Positions 1-8,072 of a stretch of DNA of 64,000 bases are shown here, in pieces. The number at the start of each line of letters is the position of its first letter. The stretch's first letter is position 1. The notes beneath the pieces are model-generated. The model did not search any database, was not told the DNA's origin, and saw nothing but the letters and a program-made list of their open reading frames with translations. Source of the stretch: Onthophagus taurus (Eukaryota; Arthropoda; Insecta; Coleoptera; Scarabaeidae); NCBI RefSeq assembly GCF_036711975.1, contig NC_091973.1, forward strand, positions 16,430,001 to 16,494,000, written 5' to 3'. A program made the translations under genes and the position numbers.

Positions 1-330
1 GAGGGTCGTATAGGGCAATAATCCTTCGATTGTTCCCAGAAAAAGTGTTCTCATTTTCATTGTAGTTTGGAGACAATTTTATCAAGCTATTTAATGCAGA
101 CTGATTAGTTGTTGCTTGATCACAAACAGTGCCAATTATCTCTAAACCACAGCTATCCAAACGACAAATAATTTCTTTAATTAGTTGAGCTAGCGTATGG
201 CTTTTTACTCCGCCACATGCAAAGAGATAGCCATTGGCTGTTTGAATTTTTTAATGATATCCTGTATCATAAAAACAAGGGCACTATCTGCTGTTTGCGT
301 ACTACGTTGCTTCTTTTAAGAAATAAAAAA
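1..330 (-). pseudogene. P-element-like (THAP-type) transposase, middle fragment
   Basis: On the minus strand the frame first reads a segment with SALVFMIQDIIKKFKQPM. It then shifts frame into GYLFACGGVKSHTLAQLIKE, followed by GTVCDQATTNQSALNSL and RRIIALYDP at the window edge. This order (FMI...KQP, then CDQ..N, then the start of a DPPHL block) is characteristic of P-element/THAP9-type transposases, whose RNase H-like core cuts DNA. At least one frameshift lies near position 225. The piece continues off the left edge. It appears to be the downstream part of the gene whose upstream part lies at 18835-19030, separated by the Polinton insertion. It is a relic with no intact product. Confidence 0.7.
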
Positions 331-789
331 AAATGCTCCAAATCGAAAAGGCTCCAAATCAAGAATTAAATGATCCAAAATAACAGGCCTCAGATCGTCG
401 AGGCCTTAGTATCAGACAAAAATGTTGAATTTCTTGAGGAATATTAGCAAATCCGGAAAGTCCGCCAAACAGGCATTAAAACTTCTAATACCATTAACTA
501 TAGCACGCTATGATTAATCCCCAAAATCAGGAAAAAATAATTTGGTACGACCCCAACACTTAAATTCCAAAATGTCGTCTCCAAACTAAAATTTACAAAA
601 CGTCTGAACCCCTCAAAATCTGATACGTAAAAGAGAAAGAATCTACTCTAAAGCCACATAAATCCCCAGATCTAATACAAAAAAAAACTGGTTATTCACA
701 ATAACGTCAATCGTAAAAATTAAAATTTCGCCAACCCCGAACTTGAATAGTTCCACTATTAAAAATTTAATCAAAAGAATTCAATAAAG
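331..789. other. Flank of Polinton, no gene seen
   Basis: AT-rich DNA between the P-like fragment and the Polinton. No coding frame or RNA gene is recognisable. Given the P-like transposase pieces on both sides of the Polinton, it is probably intronic or decayed sequence of that P-like element. Confidence 0.4.
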
Positions 790-795
790 AAACAT
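790..795. repeat. Target-site duplication AAACAT, left copy
   Basis: The six bases AAACAT directly precede the AGT-initiated Polinton end and recur at 18380-18385 directly after the other end. Six-base duplications are the hallmark of Polinton/Maverick integration by the rve integrase. Confidence 0.9.
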
Positions 796-1400
796 AGTAG
801 TAGTATAGATTCGCCGATTCAAGAACCTCCTCCTCGAACCTGCGTTCTAGGAGGAGGTTCTTGAATCGGCAAATTTTTTGGGGGTCAGAGGAGGTTCGAT
901 GAGGAGAGGAGGTTCTTGAATCGGCGATTCTTTTGAGGGTCGGAGGAGATTCGATGAAGAGAGGAGGAGGTCAATTAACTTGAGAAGGTCATGTTATTTT
1001 GACGAAATTATTAAAAATTTATCTTTATTAAAAATGTATCTTTATTTAGGTTATGTTATTAAAAATTTATCTTTATATGTAACCTGTTTACCTAGATGAA
1101 AACAATTACTATGTTTATCCTTCGACGCTTGTCAATGAACTGTTAATGTTTTCGATATATCTCTTAATTTATTATTATACACAAAGGTATACGGTTTTGA
1201 GATATGTAGGTATACAAATAAGTGAGTCATAACTTACCTGCGAGATATTTTTTATTTTATTATGTAAAGGTGTACGGGCATTTAAGAATATGCGAGGAGG
1301 TTCTTGAATCGACAAATTTTTTGGGAGGACAGGTTTGAGGAGGAGGTCAACTAACTTGTTAGTAGATGAGTCATGATCCACCTGCGAGATATTTTTTAAG
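796..1400. repeat. Polinton left terminal inverted repeat
   Basis: About 600 bp matches the reverse complement of 17760-18379 with small indels. It contains three direct copies of a module built on GAGGAGGTTCTTGAATCGG (near 851, 903 and 1295), each followed by an AATTTTTTGGG-like tail. The first copy is one arm of a perfect 22-bp hairpin (813-834 with 849-870). The inner limit is approximate; similarity is lost shortly after 1400. Confidence 0.85.
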
Positions 1401-1532
1401 AGCTTCTTAATAAATTTGTCATGCGTTTTGTCTGACGTCTCACGATATAATGACGTGTTAGAACATGTATAATAGATATATTCGGTAATGATGTGAAATA
1501 TTACTCCCCCCACCAGCAACCTTATGTATTGC

Positions 1533-1540
1533 TATAAATA
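1533..1540 (+). promoter_or_regulatory. TATA box for first Polinton gene
   Basis: TATAAATA lies just inside the left inverted repeat, about 45 bases upstream of a predicted splice donor (GTAAGG at 1584). It probably drives the transcript for the 1734-2632 gene. Confidence 0.4.
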
Positions 1541-1733
1541 CAAACGTTGGTCGAAGTTGTACCGCAGAGTGTTGTGCTTCAGAGTAAGGTTTTTGTGTAT
1601 TTAGTACATATTAAAAATATCGTGTAGATTTTTGGTGCATTTAGTACAGAGGATTTTTAACGTAACGAGTAAGTAATTCAAATGTAATACAAGTAGATAA
1701 TGTACTAATGTAAACAATAATATTGATGTTTAG

Positions 1734-2632
1734 TGGCAACCAGACCGAACCCCAAATGTCCAACTAAGAGAGCTGCTGTAAATTCATTTGAAAAGGGTGA
1801 AAATAAAAAACCTGCCCGAAACATCAAAATGGAGGGTAATTGTAATGAGACAACTGCAACAAATGTGTCGCTAGGAAGTGATAATCAAAGAAAAAAGGAT
1901 GTGGTATTCGATGGAATTAATTTGTTGGCTTCCGACTTAGCGGAGTACGTATTTCCTAGCAATCAACAACATTATGTAGAAAATTGTGGAAAGTTACCTT
2001 TCACAAGTAACGTAGTATTAAATGAAGCAGTGAAAAATAATCTCCAAAAAGGTAATCAAGCGCCATTATTCTCCGAGAGTACATATTATTTAAATAAAAG
2101 TCGAACGAAATGGATATCGGTTGGCATGTCTGCCAATCTACATTTTGATCCGGTTATAAGATTAATGGGAAAAGGACAATGCATAACTTTTACCGAAGAC
2201 GAATGGAAAAATGTGATTAATAGCAGACAATTGATTATGAATAGTTTTGTTGGTGATTTATCGACACCACCACATTTCGTTGTAAGCGGCGTGACCTGCA
2301 GCAGCCAATGGATAGAAAATGTACGAAAAGTGTTGAAAATGGAAAGGGGGTCAGAAATATTTTACCTGGCTTACGACTCGTTACACGAATTGTGGAAACT
2401 TAGCGATTTAGTTTCGAGTAGGGTAGAAGTATTAAAGTGTATGGAATATAAAAATTATTACGATAGCGTGATCGATGTGGTATCAACAATGCAAGGTGAT
2501 ATAAAATCGAATATATTGGTTGCTTCAAACGGTGCACCAAGTGAACATTTGTGCGTAACTAAAGAACTGCTCGTATACGGTATGGATAAGATATTACTGG
2601 ATTTAGATTTGCACGCATTAATGAAGATGTGA
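1734..2632 (+). CDS. Polinton protein of unknown function, about 300 aa
   Basis: The reading frame is open from a GTG at 1733, but no in-frame ATG occurs until 1829. An acceptor-like TTTAG ends at 1733, and a donor GTAAGG begins at 1584 after an A. Joining them would create ATG from base 1583 plus 1734-1735, restoring a start exactly at the beginning of the open frame (inference). The first 50 residues are basic and polar; the remainder is mixed alpha/beta-like, with an FTEDEWKNVI segment vaguely reminiscent of PC4-type DNA-binding proteins, too weak to call. It is the first gene after the left repeat and is followed 10 bases later by another small open frame. I do not recognise a family. Confidence 0.6.
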
Positions 2633-2642
2633 AGTGAATAAA

Positions 2643-2867
2643 ATGGAAAAAAAAGTGACGTTTTGCGAATCGAAAAATAGAGTGTACCGAATGCACACTT
2701 GGACGTTTGCTTACAGACAATCAAGGATAAGTGACTGGGAAGAAAAGATGTTGGACGGAATTAGATTTAAGACTAGGATAAGAAACGTAAATAAGTTATT
2801 AGAAAAATATTTAGATGTAGATTATAGATTAAATATATATCAAGAACGTTTTAGCATTGTAGAGTAA
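2643..2867 (+). CDS. Small basic Polinton protein, 74 aa
   Basis: The open frame starts at the ATG at 2643, 11 bases after the previous stop. The product is rich in Arg and Lys and contains RMHTWTFAYRQSRISDWEEK. No signal peptide or membrane segment is visible. Its tight spacing with the upstream gene suggests one transcript. Function unknown. It could be a DNA- or capsid-associated peptide, but nothing in the sequence proves that. Confidence 0.5.
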   Translation: MEKKVTFCESKNRVYRMHTWTFAYRQSRISDWEEKMLDGIRFKTRIRNVNKLLEKYLDVDYRLNIYQERFSIVE

Positions 2868-3088
2868 TCGAAATGTTTTTAACTGAGTAACAATTAATTT
2901 TTAGGATATTAGTAGATTTAAGTGTAGCTGAATAATAATAATAATAATATTAATAGATTTAAGTATAAATTAAGACCAAAACTGTTTTTGTAAAATATTT
3001 AAAAGGAATAAAAGCTTAAAGCACAACAGCAGAGCTTCATTTCTAGTTTTTAACTGTGAAGAAAAGGAAGAAGGAGTGAAATTATAAA

Positions 3089-4006
3089 ATGAATTTGTTA
3101 GAACCTAATCGTAACAGTTATCGTTTGACAGGCAAACGAATTGGTCGAGGATTTTTTAACAAGTTGATAGATAAACTTCCGATAGAACTTCATTTGCCAG
3201 GATATAATTTTTGTGGACCGGGTACCAAGTTGGAAAAGAGATTATCGAGAGGAGATCGAGGCGTGAATCCATTAGACGAAGCGTGTAAGAAACACGATAT
3301 AGCATATACGGTCAGTTCAAATTTAAAATTTAGACACGACGCAGACAGAGCATTATATAAAGCAGCGAAAGAACGAATACGAAATAAAGAGTCTACTCTT
3401 GGAGAAAAAGTGGCATCGTCCGCAGTTGCCGCCTTAATGAAAGCAAAAGTAGCGGTCGGTATGGGCGTAGGTAGAAAAAGAAATCGTACGGGTCGACGAC
3501 CTTTAAAAAAAGTCCGAACGCGTGTAAAGCGTGGTGGAGCTATATCTTTTGTAGATGCACTTCGATTCGCTCGCAACGCAATATCGAGATCAGGTGCTAA
3601 GAATTTGTTGACAAACGTTAAAGCGGCGTACGGAGCTTTGAAAAAGATAAGAAAAAGAATTTCCGAACCTAGAGGTCGAGTTATTCGAATTCCGAAAACG
3701 GGAGGATTTTTACCTTTAATTCCCCTGTTCGCAGCTTTAGGTGCCCTAGGTAGTATCGGCGGTGGTGCTGCCGCTATTGCAAGAACTATAAACAACGCGA
3801 AAACAGCTAGAGAGCAATTAGATGAAGAACGAAGACATAACAAGGCTATGGAAGCAAAGGCCGTAGGTAGCGGATTTTATATAAAACCATATAAGAAAGG
3901 TTGCGGTTTGTTTATTGAAGGAAAGGGGAATAATGTTGGCGGCACAGGTTACTTCAATAAGCCCTATAAGAAAGGTTGCGGTATAACCACTAGTTCAAAA
4001 AACTAG
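3089..4006 (+). CDS. PLA2-domain minor capsid protein
   Basis: A 305-aa protein. Residues 37-95 form a phospholipase A2 domain of the parvovirus-VP1 type, with the Ca-binding loop YNFCGPGT (39-46) and the His-Asp active pair in DEACKKHDIAY (H69, D70). Such domains breach endosomal membranes during virion entry. A basic stretch (127-150) leads to Gly-Gly at 149-150, followed by an amphipathic-looking helix. A second Gly-Gly at 205-206 precedes a hydrophobic segment. These are plausible sites for the adenain-type protease encoded next door. The C-terminus has two copies of a KPYKKGCG repeat (266-273, 291-298). The last codons contain A_AAA_AAC directly before the TAG, in register for a minus-1 shift into the protease frame. 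Confidence 0.85.
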   Translation: MNLLEPNRNSYRLTGKRIGRGFFNKLIDKLPIELHLPGYNFCGPGTKLEKRLSRGDRGVNPLDEACKKHDIAYTVSSNLKFRHDADRALYKAAKERIRNKESTLGEKVASSAVAALMKAKVAVGMGVGRKRNRTGRRPLKKVRTRVKRGGAISFVDALRFARNAISRSGAKNLLTNVKAAYGALKKIRKRISEPRGRVIRIPKTGGFLPLIPLFAALGALGSIGGGAAAIARTINNAKTAREQLDEERRHNKAMEAKAVGSGFYIKPYKKGCGLFIEGKGNNVGGTGYFNKPYKKGCGITTSSKN

Positions 4007-4383
4007 TTCGAATACCTCGTCGTGCGTTAACTAACGTCGAGTTGGAAAAGTTTGCGAAAGTACTAAAAATTCCACATTTTCGGGGTATATTTATGAGAGA
4101 CAATCTCCCGAGTAAGATTAAAAAGAAGGAAAGAGGTATTGTTAACTTGGATAACTTGAAAGGACGAGGGACTCATTGGGTCGCCTATAAGAAAGACGAC
4201 AAGGACATATACTATTTCGACAGTTACGGTGATTTAAGACCGCCATTAGAAATTGAACAATATTTGCTGTCAGACGGTAGGGGTGGTCAAGTAAAGTATA
4301 ATTACTGTCGATATCAAAGAGAAATAGATCAAAATTGCGGACAGTTGTGTCTGAAGTTTCTAAGTAATAAAAGAACCTATTAG
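3994..4383 (+). CDS. Adenain-type cysteine protease (C5-like)
   Basis: The product has the adenovirus-protease/Ulp1 fold signature: His in GTHWVAY, an acidic residue in YYFDSYG, and the Gln/Cys pair in QNCGQLCLKFL. It would mature capsid precursors inside the particle. The frame opens at 3994, right after a stop at 3991-3993, and has no ATG until 4093. Yet the 30 or so residues before that ATG look like genuine protease N-terminus, ending in FRGIFMRDNLP, which I recall as typical of the family. The open frame overlaps the end of the PLA2 gene by 13 bases that include the slippery heptamer A_AAA_AAC. Expression as a minus-1 frameshift extension of the PLA2 protein is therefore the simplest reading. 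Confidence 0.85.
   Translation, partial: FKKLVRIPRRALTNVELEKFAKVLKIPHFRGIFMRDNLPSKIKKKERGIVNLDNLKGRGTHWVAYKKDDKDIYYFDSYGDLRPPLEIEQYLLSDGRGGQVKYNYCRYQREIDQNCGQLCLKFLSNKRTY
3997..4003 (+). promoter_or_regulatory. Putative minus-1 frameshift site A_AAA_AAC
   Basis: AAAAAAC is in the correct register in the PLA2 frame (A, AAA, AAC) and is followed at once by the TAG stop. The minus-1 frame from here is the protease frame. Downstream, CTCG (4016-4019) can pair with CGAG (4038-4041), and CGTT with AACG inside it, giving a weak hairpin about 12 nt away. Confidence 0.55.
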
Positions 4384-4413
4384 AGTCTAGAGACGTTTAG
4401 ACGTTCAGAAGTA

Positions 4414-5145
4414 ATGGAGAAAGAAGCAATACACACGACATATACATTTACGTTGACTGGAAAGTCATCTGAATTGACTTGTAATTTTAATCCTCCGATC
4501 TATTTGAACGAATTTGGTAGTTACGAGTTGGCTCTTTTGAATTTCGAAACGTTTAATAGTTTAGCAAACGTTAATAAAAACAACAACGTAATCCAATACG
4601 AAGATAAGACAGGACATTTTAAAAACAATATAATAGTACCTGTTGGAACGTACGATATTGATGATATTGCCGAGTTCGTGAATGAACAGCTAGACAAAAG
4701 ACACGCTAAAAGTGTCGTAATAAGGATTAAGGGGAATAATAACACACAACATTCTTTAATAAAAAGTACCCGTCGAATTAATTTTGCATGCGATAATTCT
4801 ATAGGGCCGTTACTTGGCTTCAAGCCTCAAATATTACCTAGAGATACGGAAGTGGAATCCGATTTCGTAGTAAACATAAATAAAACGAACGCCTTACAAA
4901 TTTATTGTAATTTAGTGACGGGATCGTATAATAACGGAGTTCCCGTGCACGTTTTATATCATTTTTTCCCAAACGTTCCGGCAGGTTTTAAAATAATCGA
5001 ATCACCACAACTACCTATTTATTTACCGGTTTTAACGAACGTGATTAGTAGCTTAACAGTACGTATACTTGATCAGGACGGAAACTTGGTAGACTTCAGA
5101 GAAGAAGAAATAACAGTGAGAGTTCACCTGAGATCGATAAATTGA
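4414..5145 (+). CDS. Polinton minor capsid (penton-like) protein
   Basis: A 243-aa protein with the layout of the single-jelly-roll minor capsid of Polintons. Near the start it has a beta-strand segment GSYELALLNFETFNS, then a VPVGTYDIDDIAEFVNEQL stretch, an IGPLLGF motif in the middle, and a C-terminal IRILDQDG-like strand followed by EEITVRVHL. Single-jelly-roll proteins of this type form the five-fold vertices of the particle. It lies between the protease and the major capsid gene, which is the usual order. The start is the ATG at 4414, 31 bases after the protease stop. The family call rests on remembered similarity and gene order. Confidence 0.8.
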   Translation: MEKEAIHTTYTFTLTGKSSELTCNFNPPIYLNEFGSYELALLNFETFNSLANVNKNNNVIQYEDKTGHFKNNIIVPVGTYDIDDIAEFVNEQLDKRHAKSVVIRIKGNNNTQHSLIKSTRRINFACDNSIGPLLGFKPQILPRDTEVESDFVVNINKTNALQIYCNLVTGSYNNGVPVHVLYHFFPNVPAGFKIIESPQLPIYLPVLTNVISSLTVRILDQDGNLVDFREEEITVRVHLRSIN

Positions 5146-5168
5146 ATTATTTAAATTTGACTAACGTT

Positions 5169-5360
5169 ATGACAGTGTTATATCAAAACAAAAGAACGCG
5201 GTGGTCAAGAAGAGACAGAGCGAGGAAATTGTTTAATGGAGAAAACTATAAAGCGCGCGTCATCAGTCAACGTAGCGGCAGTAGAAGACGATCCATTCAT
5301 CGATTATCACCAGTCAATCGAAGGTATTTAGTTCAGTTAGGATACGAAGTGTTAAAGTAA
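5169..5360 (+). CDS. Small Arg-rich protein before major capsid gene
   Basis: A 63-aa protein from the ATG at 5169. The first half is strongly basic (TRWSRRDRARK), and the C-terminal part reads SPVNRRYLVQLGYEVLK. The stop TAA overlaps the start of the major capsid gene as TAATG, so reinitiation of translation is possible. The basic character suggests a nucleic-acid-condensing or capsid-lining peptide, but this is inference. Confidence 0.55.
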   Translation: MTVLYQNKRTRWSRRDRARKLFNGENYKARVISQRSGSRRRSIHRLSPVNRRYLVQLGYEVLK

Positions 5361-6619
5361 TGGACATTTTAAAAGTAACGGATAAGATAAAAACAGATCA
5401 CTCTATCGTAAGTTATGAATTCCATTCGCATCAACCGTTTGGATCGACCACGTTCGATAACAATGACGAAATTAGAATTTCAATTCCGGAAATAGATAAT
5501 TATACTTTACCGAGCGAGAGTTATCTATACGTCGAGGGTAGCGTTCGTAAGTTAGCCGCGGACGGAAGTATAACAAAAGATGCCAGCGCAACGGGGCAAT
5601 TGGTTAACAATCCCGTTGCATTTATGTTTAGCGATATTCGATATCTTATTAACGGAGTACATGTTGATGGTGTGCGGAACGTCGGTATAAGCTCATGCAT
5701 GAAGGGTTATTTCTCATCTACGCAGAACGAGGTGGTGAAATTAGAGAACGCCGGTTGGCACATAAAACCTTGGAAAGATGATATAGCAGGTGTTTCAAAG
5801 GCTTTAGATAAAAATGGAAATTTCGGTCTTAGCGTTCCGCTAAAAACGTTGCTAGGATTCGCAGAAGATTTCAGAAAGATCATGATGAACGTTCGACAGG
5901 AACTTGTGCTAATTCGCGGACACGATGATACGGACGTCATCTTTCAACCAGCAGCCGCTCCGAACGACGAAAAATTGAAATTGATCATTAATAAAATTAT
6001 ATGGAGAGTTCCTCACGTGGCGGTGGGATTACGCGAACAGTTGGCATTAACAAAACTATCAGAAAGAAACGTAGACATTCACGTTCCTTTTCGATCGTGG
6101 GAAATACACGAGTACCCTCAATTACCTCAAACTACGAAGCAATCTTGGGCCGTCAAAACTGCTCCACAATTGGAAACGCCTAGATTTATAATCATCGGAT
6201 TTCAAACAAATCGAAAGGGTATATTTAAAGGAAACATGGCATTATTTGATAATATAAACTTAACGAACGTAACCGTTTTCTTGAATGGAGAACGTTTTCC
6301 GTACGATAATTTGAATGTGGATTTTGATAACAATCACTATGCGATTTTGTATGATATGTATTCAAGATTTCAGCAAGCATACTACTATCAAGAAAGCGAA
6401 CCTTTGTTTTCACCGGAAGAATTTAAAACTTACGCGCCGTTAATTGGAATCGATTGCACGTATCAACAGGAAGCAATACATAAAAGCGGAGTAGAAATAA
6501 AAATCGAGTATTCAACGAAAAATCCAATTCCGGAAGGTACGACAGCTTACGCATTAATTCTGCATGACAGAGCATTTGTGTATTCGCCTCTTACGAAAAT
6601 GGTTAAGCAATTAATATAG
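5360..6619 (+). CDS. Major capsid protein, hexon-like double jelly roll
   Basis: A 419-aa protein with the typical start of Polinton major capsids: a FGSTTFDNNDEIRI strand, then IDNYTLPSESYLYVEG and SDIRYLINGVHVD. Near the end, a DRAFVYSPL strand closes the fold. Double-jelly-roll proteins of this family form the trimeric hexon-like capsomers of adenovirus- and PRD1-like virions. The ATG at 5360 overlaps the stop of the upstream small gene. The frame is intact. Position in the protease, minor capsid, major capsid cluster supports the call. Confidence 0.88.
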   Translation: MDILKVTDKIKTDHSIVSYEFHSHQPFGSTTFDNNDEIRISIPEIDNYTLPSESYLYVEGSVRKLAADGSITKDASATGQLVNNPVAFMFSDIRYLINGVHVDGVRNVGISSCMKGYFSSTQNEVVKLENAGWHIKPWKDDIAGVSKALDKNGNFGLSVPLKTLLGFAEDFRKIMMNVRQELVLIRGHDDTDVIFQPAAAPNDEKLKLIINKIIWRVPHVAVGLREQLALTKLSERNVDIHVPFRSWEIHEYPQLPQTTKQSWAVKTAPQLETPRFIIIGFQTNRKGIFKGNMALFDNINLTNVTVFLNGERFPYDNLNVDFDNNHYAILYDMYSRFQQAYYYQESEPLFSPEEFKTYAPLIGIDCTYQQEAIHKSGVEIKIEYSTKNPIPEGTTAYALILHDRAFVYSPLTKMVKQLI

Positions 6620-6692
6620 TGGTACTGTTGAAGCAACGTCATTTAGTGTATCTCTAAACATCGAAGGAAACGTTTGCATATAGTGGTATATT

Positions 6693-7172
6693 ATGGATAT
6701 TATGGTTTTTCAAAGGGATTTTATTATTTTGGACATTCAAGGTTTCACGGTAAACGATGAAGAATTTATCCCAAAGGAACTGGCTTCTTACGACAGTAAT
6801 CATTGTATAAGTCATTACGTGTTTCAACCTAGTCGAAGCTTTTCTTCACTATCTACCAAATTTCGCAATACGGCGAATTGGTTAATGAGTCATCATCATT
6901 GTATTGATTGGAACGACGGGTTTGTTCCTGCGTCTCGTTTCGATGAGATCGTTTATTATTTGTGTCGTTCGACAAAAGTAGCGTACGTAAAAGGACGTGA
7001 GAAAGCTACATTTTTAAGAAGAATTTTAACAATACCGGTAAAAGAATTGCCGGAAAATGAATGCAAATTGGAGGTTGGTGCGCCGATGTGTCCCTATCAT
7101 AAAAAGAGACCAAGTATGTGCTCCTTATCGAATGTTTTTTATTTATTTTCATACGTATTCAGACATCTATAA
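6693..7172 (+). CDS. Polinton-associated LDIQGF protein, function unknown
   Basis: A 159-aa open frame starting IILDIQGFTVNDEEFIPKEL, with a central HCIDWNDGF, then VAYVKGREK and a C-terminal CPYHKKRPSMCSL. I recall proteins with this layout near Polinton capsid genes in insects. The early Asp, late His/Cys cluster and overall size would be compatible with an RNase H-like nuclease, but the full active site is not demonstrable. The last dozen residues are hydrophobic and may be intron read-through. Confidence 0.55.
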   Translation: MDIMVFQRDFIILDIQGFTVNDEEFIPKELASYDSNHCISHYVFQPSRSFSSLSTKFRNTANWLMSHHHCIDWNDGFVPASRFDEIVYYLCRSTKVAYVKGREKATFLRRILTIPVKELPENECKLEVGAPMCPYHKKRPSMCSLSNVFYLFSYVFRHL

Positions 7173-7228
7173 CTATATGTAAACGAATTGAGAAAGGCAG
7201 ACGGGTAGTAGCGGTAGAGCAGTTCAAG

Positions 7229-7561
7229 ATGGAACGTCTTTGGCGGTTAGTTACCAGATTGGGACTTTCAACTTTTATAATTAATAAAGTGTGGGATATT
7301 ATGGAAAGATACGAATCTGATTTATCTTTTGCGAATATTAAAAACTACGAATTATGTTATTTACCAATCGATTATTATATCAATAAAGTAAAGCCATTAG
7401 ATTTGGCGGCGGTTTGGTTTAAATTACCGTTGAAGTATAGAAACGATGAGCGATTACAAAGCAAGCTGCCCTGTTTTGAACATTATAATTTGCCTCATTG
7501 GGAAACGCATATTGATGGTCCACCATCGGCAAGAAAGGATTGTTCTTTATGTATGGTTTAG
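7229..7561 (+). CDS. Unknown Polinton protein, 110 aa
   Basis: An open frame from the ATG at 7229 (MERLWRLV). The frame stays open upstream to 7118, but that stretch is hydrophobic and overlaps the previous gene. The C-terminus carries HIDGPPSARKDCSLCMV, with a CxxC that could bind metal. It may be a separate gene or a second exon of the LDIQGF gene. An AATAAA-like polyadenylation signal (AATAATAAAAG) lies near 7595. Confidence 0.4.
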   Translation: MERLWRLVTRLGLSTFIINKVWDIMERYESDLSFANIKNYELCYLPIDYYINKVKPLDLAAVWFKLPLKYRNDERLQSKLPCFEHYNLPHWETHIDGPPSARKDCSLCMV

Positions 7562-7729
7562 TATATAAACATTGTCAGTTATAGATTGTAAATTAATAAT
7601 AATAAAAGATTGTAAAAAGTGTAAAAAGTTGTTTTAATTTAAAAGAAAAAATAGTTAATCTAAATGAATACATGGTATGTATACATTGGGTTGGGTTGGT
7701 ATGACTTGGGTTGTACATTGAAAAAGTAT

Positions 7730-8040
7730 TAAATTGGAAGAAAAAAGGAAGAAAGAAAGGGGAAAAAAGGAAGAAAAAAAGAAAAAAAGAAAAAAAAAAA
7801 AAAAAAAGAAAAGGAAAAGGGAAAAGGATTGTTGATTGAAACTCCTCCTATGCTCCTCCCATGCTCCTCCTCAGGCTCCTCCCAAAGTGGAGATGGAAGA
7901 GTGGGGATGGGAGTGGGGGAAATCTAAAATTCCCCCCCCCCCCCAGTTGCCAGGAAAGTTGAGCCAGAAAAAAAGTACCCCCACTCTAACTCCGCCCATT
8001 CCCCACTCCTCCCCCTTGTCACGCCCCCCTTCATTACTCT
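7730..8040. repeat. Polypurine/polypyrimidine tract with C14 run and GC-rich inverted repeat
   Basis: About 95 bases (7735-7829) are almost pure A/G, followed by tandem ATGCTCCTCC repeats. Next comes a GAGTGGGGATGGG arm and a run of about 14 C near 7932, then the complementary CCCATTCCCCACTC near 7995. No gene is apparent: the proline-rich open frame here is composition-driven. Mirror-like purine tracts can form triplexes, and the G-rich strand could form quadruplexes. It sits at the boundary between the capsid block and the next transcription unit. Confidence 0.6.
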
Positions 8041-8042
8041 AC

Positions 8043-8048
8043 TATAAG
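8043..8048 (+). promoter_or_regulatory. TATA box of the intron-rich leader
   Basis: TATAAG about 60 bases before the first predicted splice donor (8104). It is well placed to start the transcript through the mini-intron array and the 8826-9806 gene. Confidence 0.45.
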
Positions 8049-8072
8049 AAGGCACCTCCCAGCCTTTGAAAG

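Noticed and set aside
1175-1519. 114-aa frame in the left terminal repeat
   Set aside because: Lies mainly in the inverted repeat, with no homologous frame kept in the right repeat and no domain.
1733-2632. PC4-like DNA-binding domain in the first Polinton protein
   Set aside because: Only a short FTEDEW-type resemblance; insufficient without a profile search.
3190-3843. Antisense 217-aa frame opposite the PLA2-capsid gene
   Set aside because: Mirror of a strongly supported gene; no domain, and its composition follows the opposite strand.
7836-8069. Proline-rich 77-aa frame
   Set aside because: Composition-driven by CTCC/CCCC repeats; no start context or domain.
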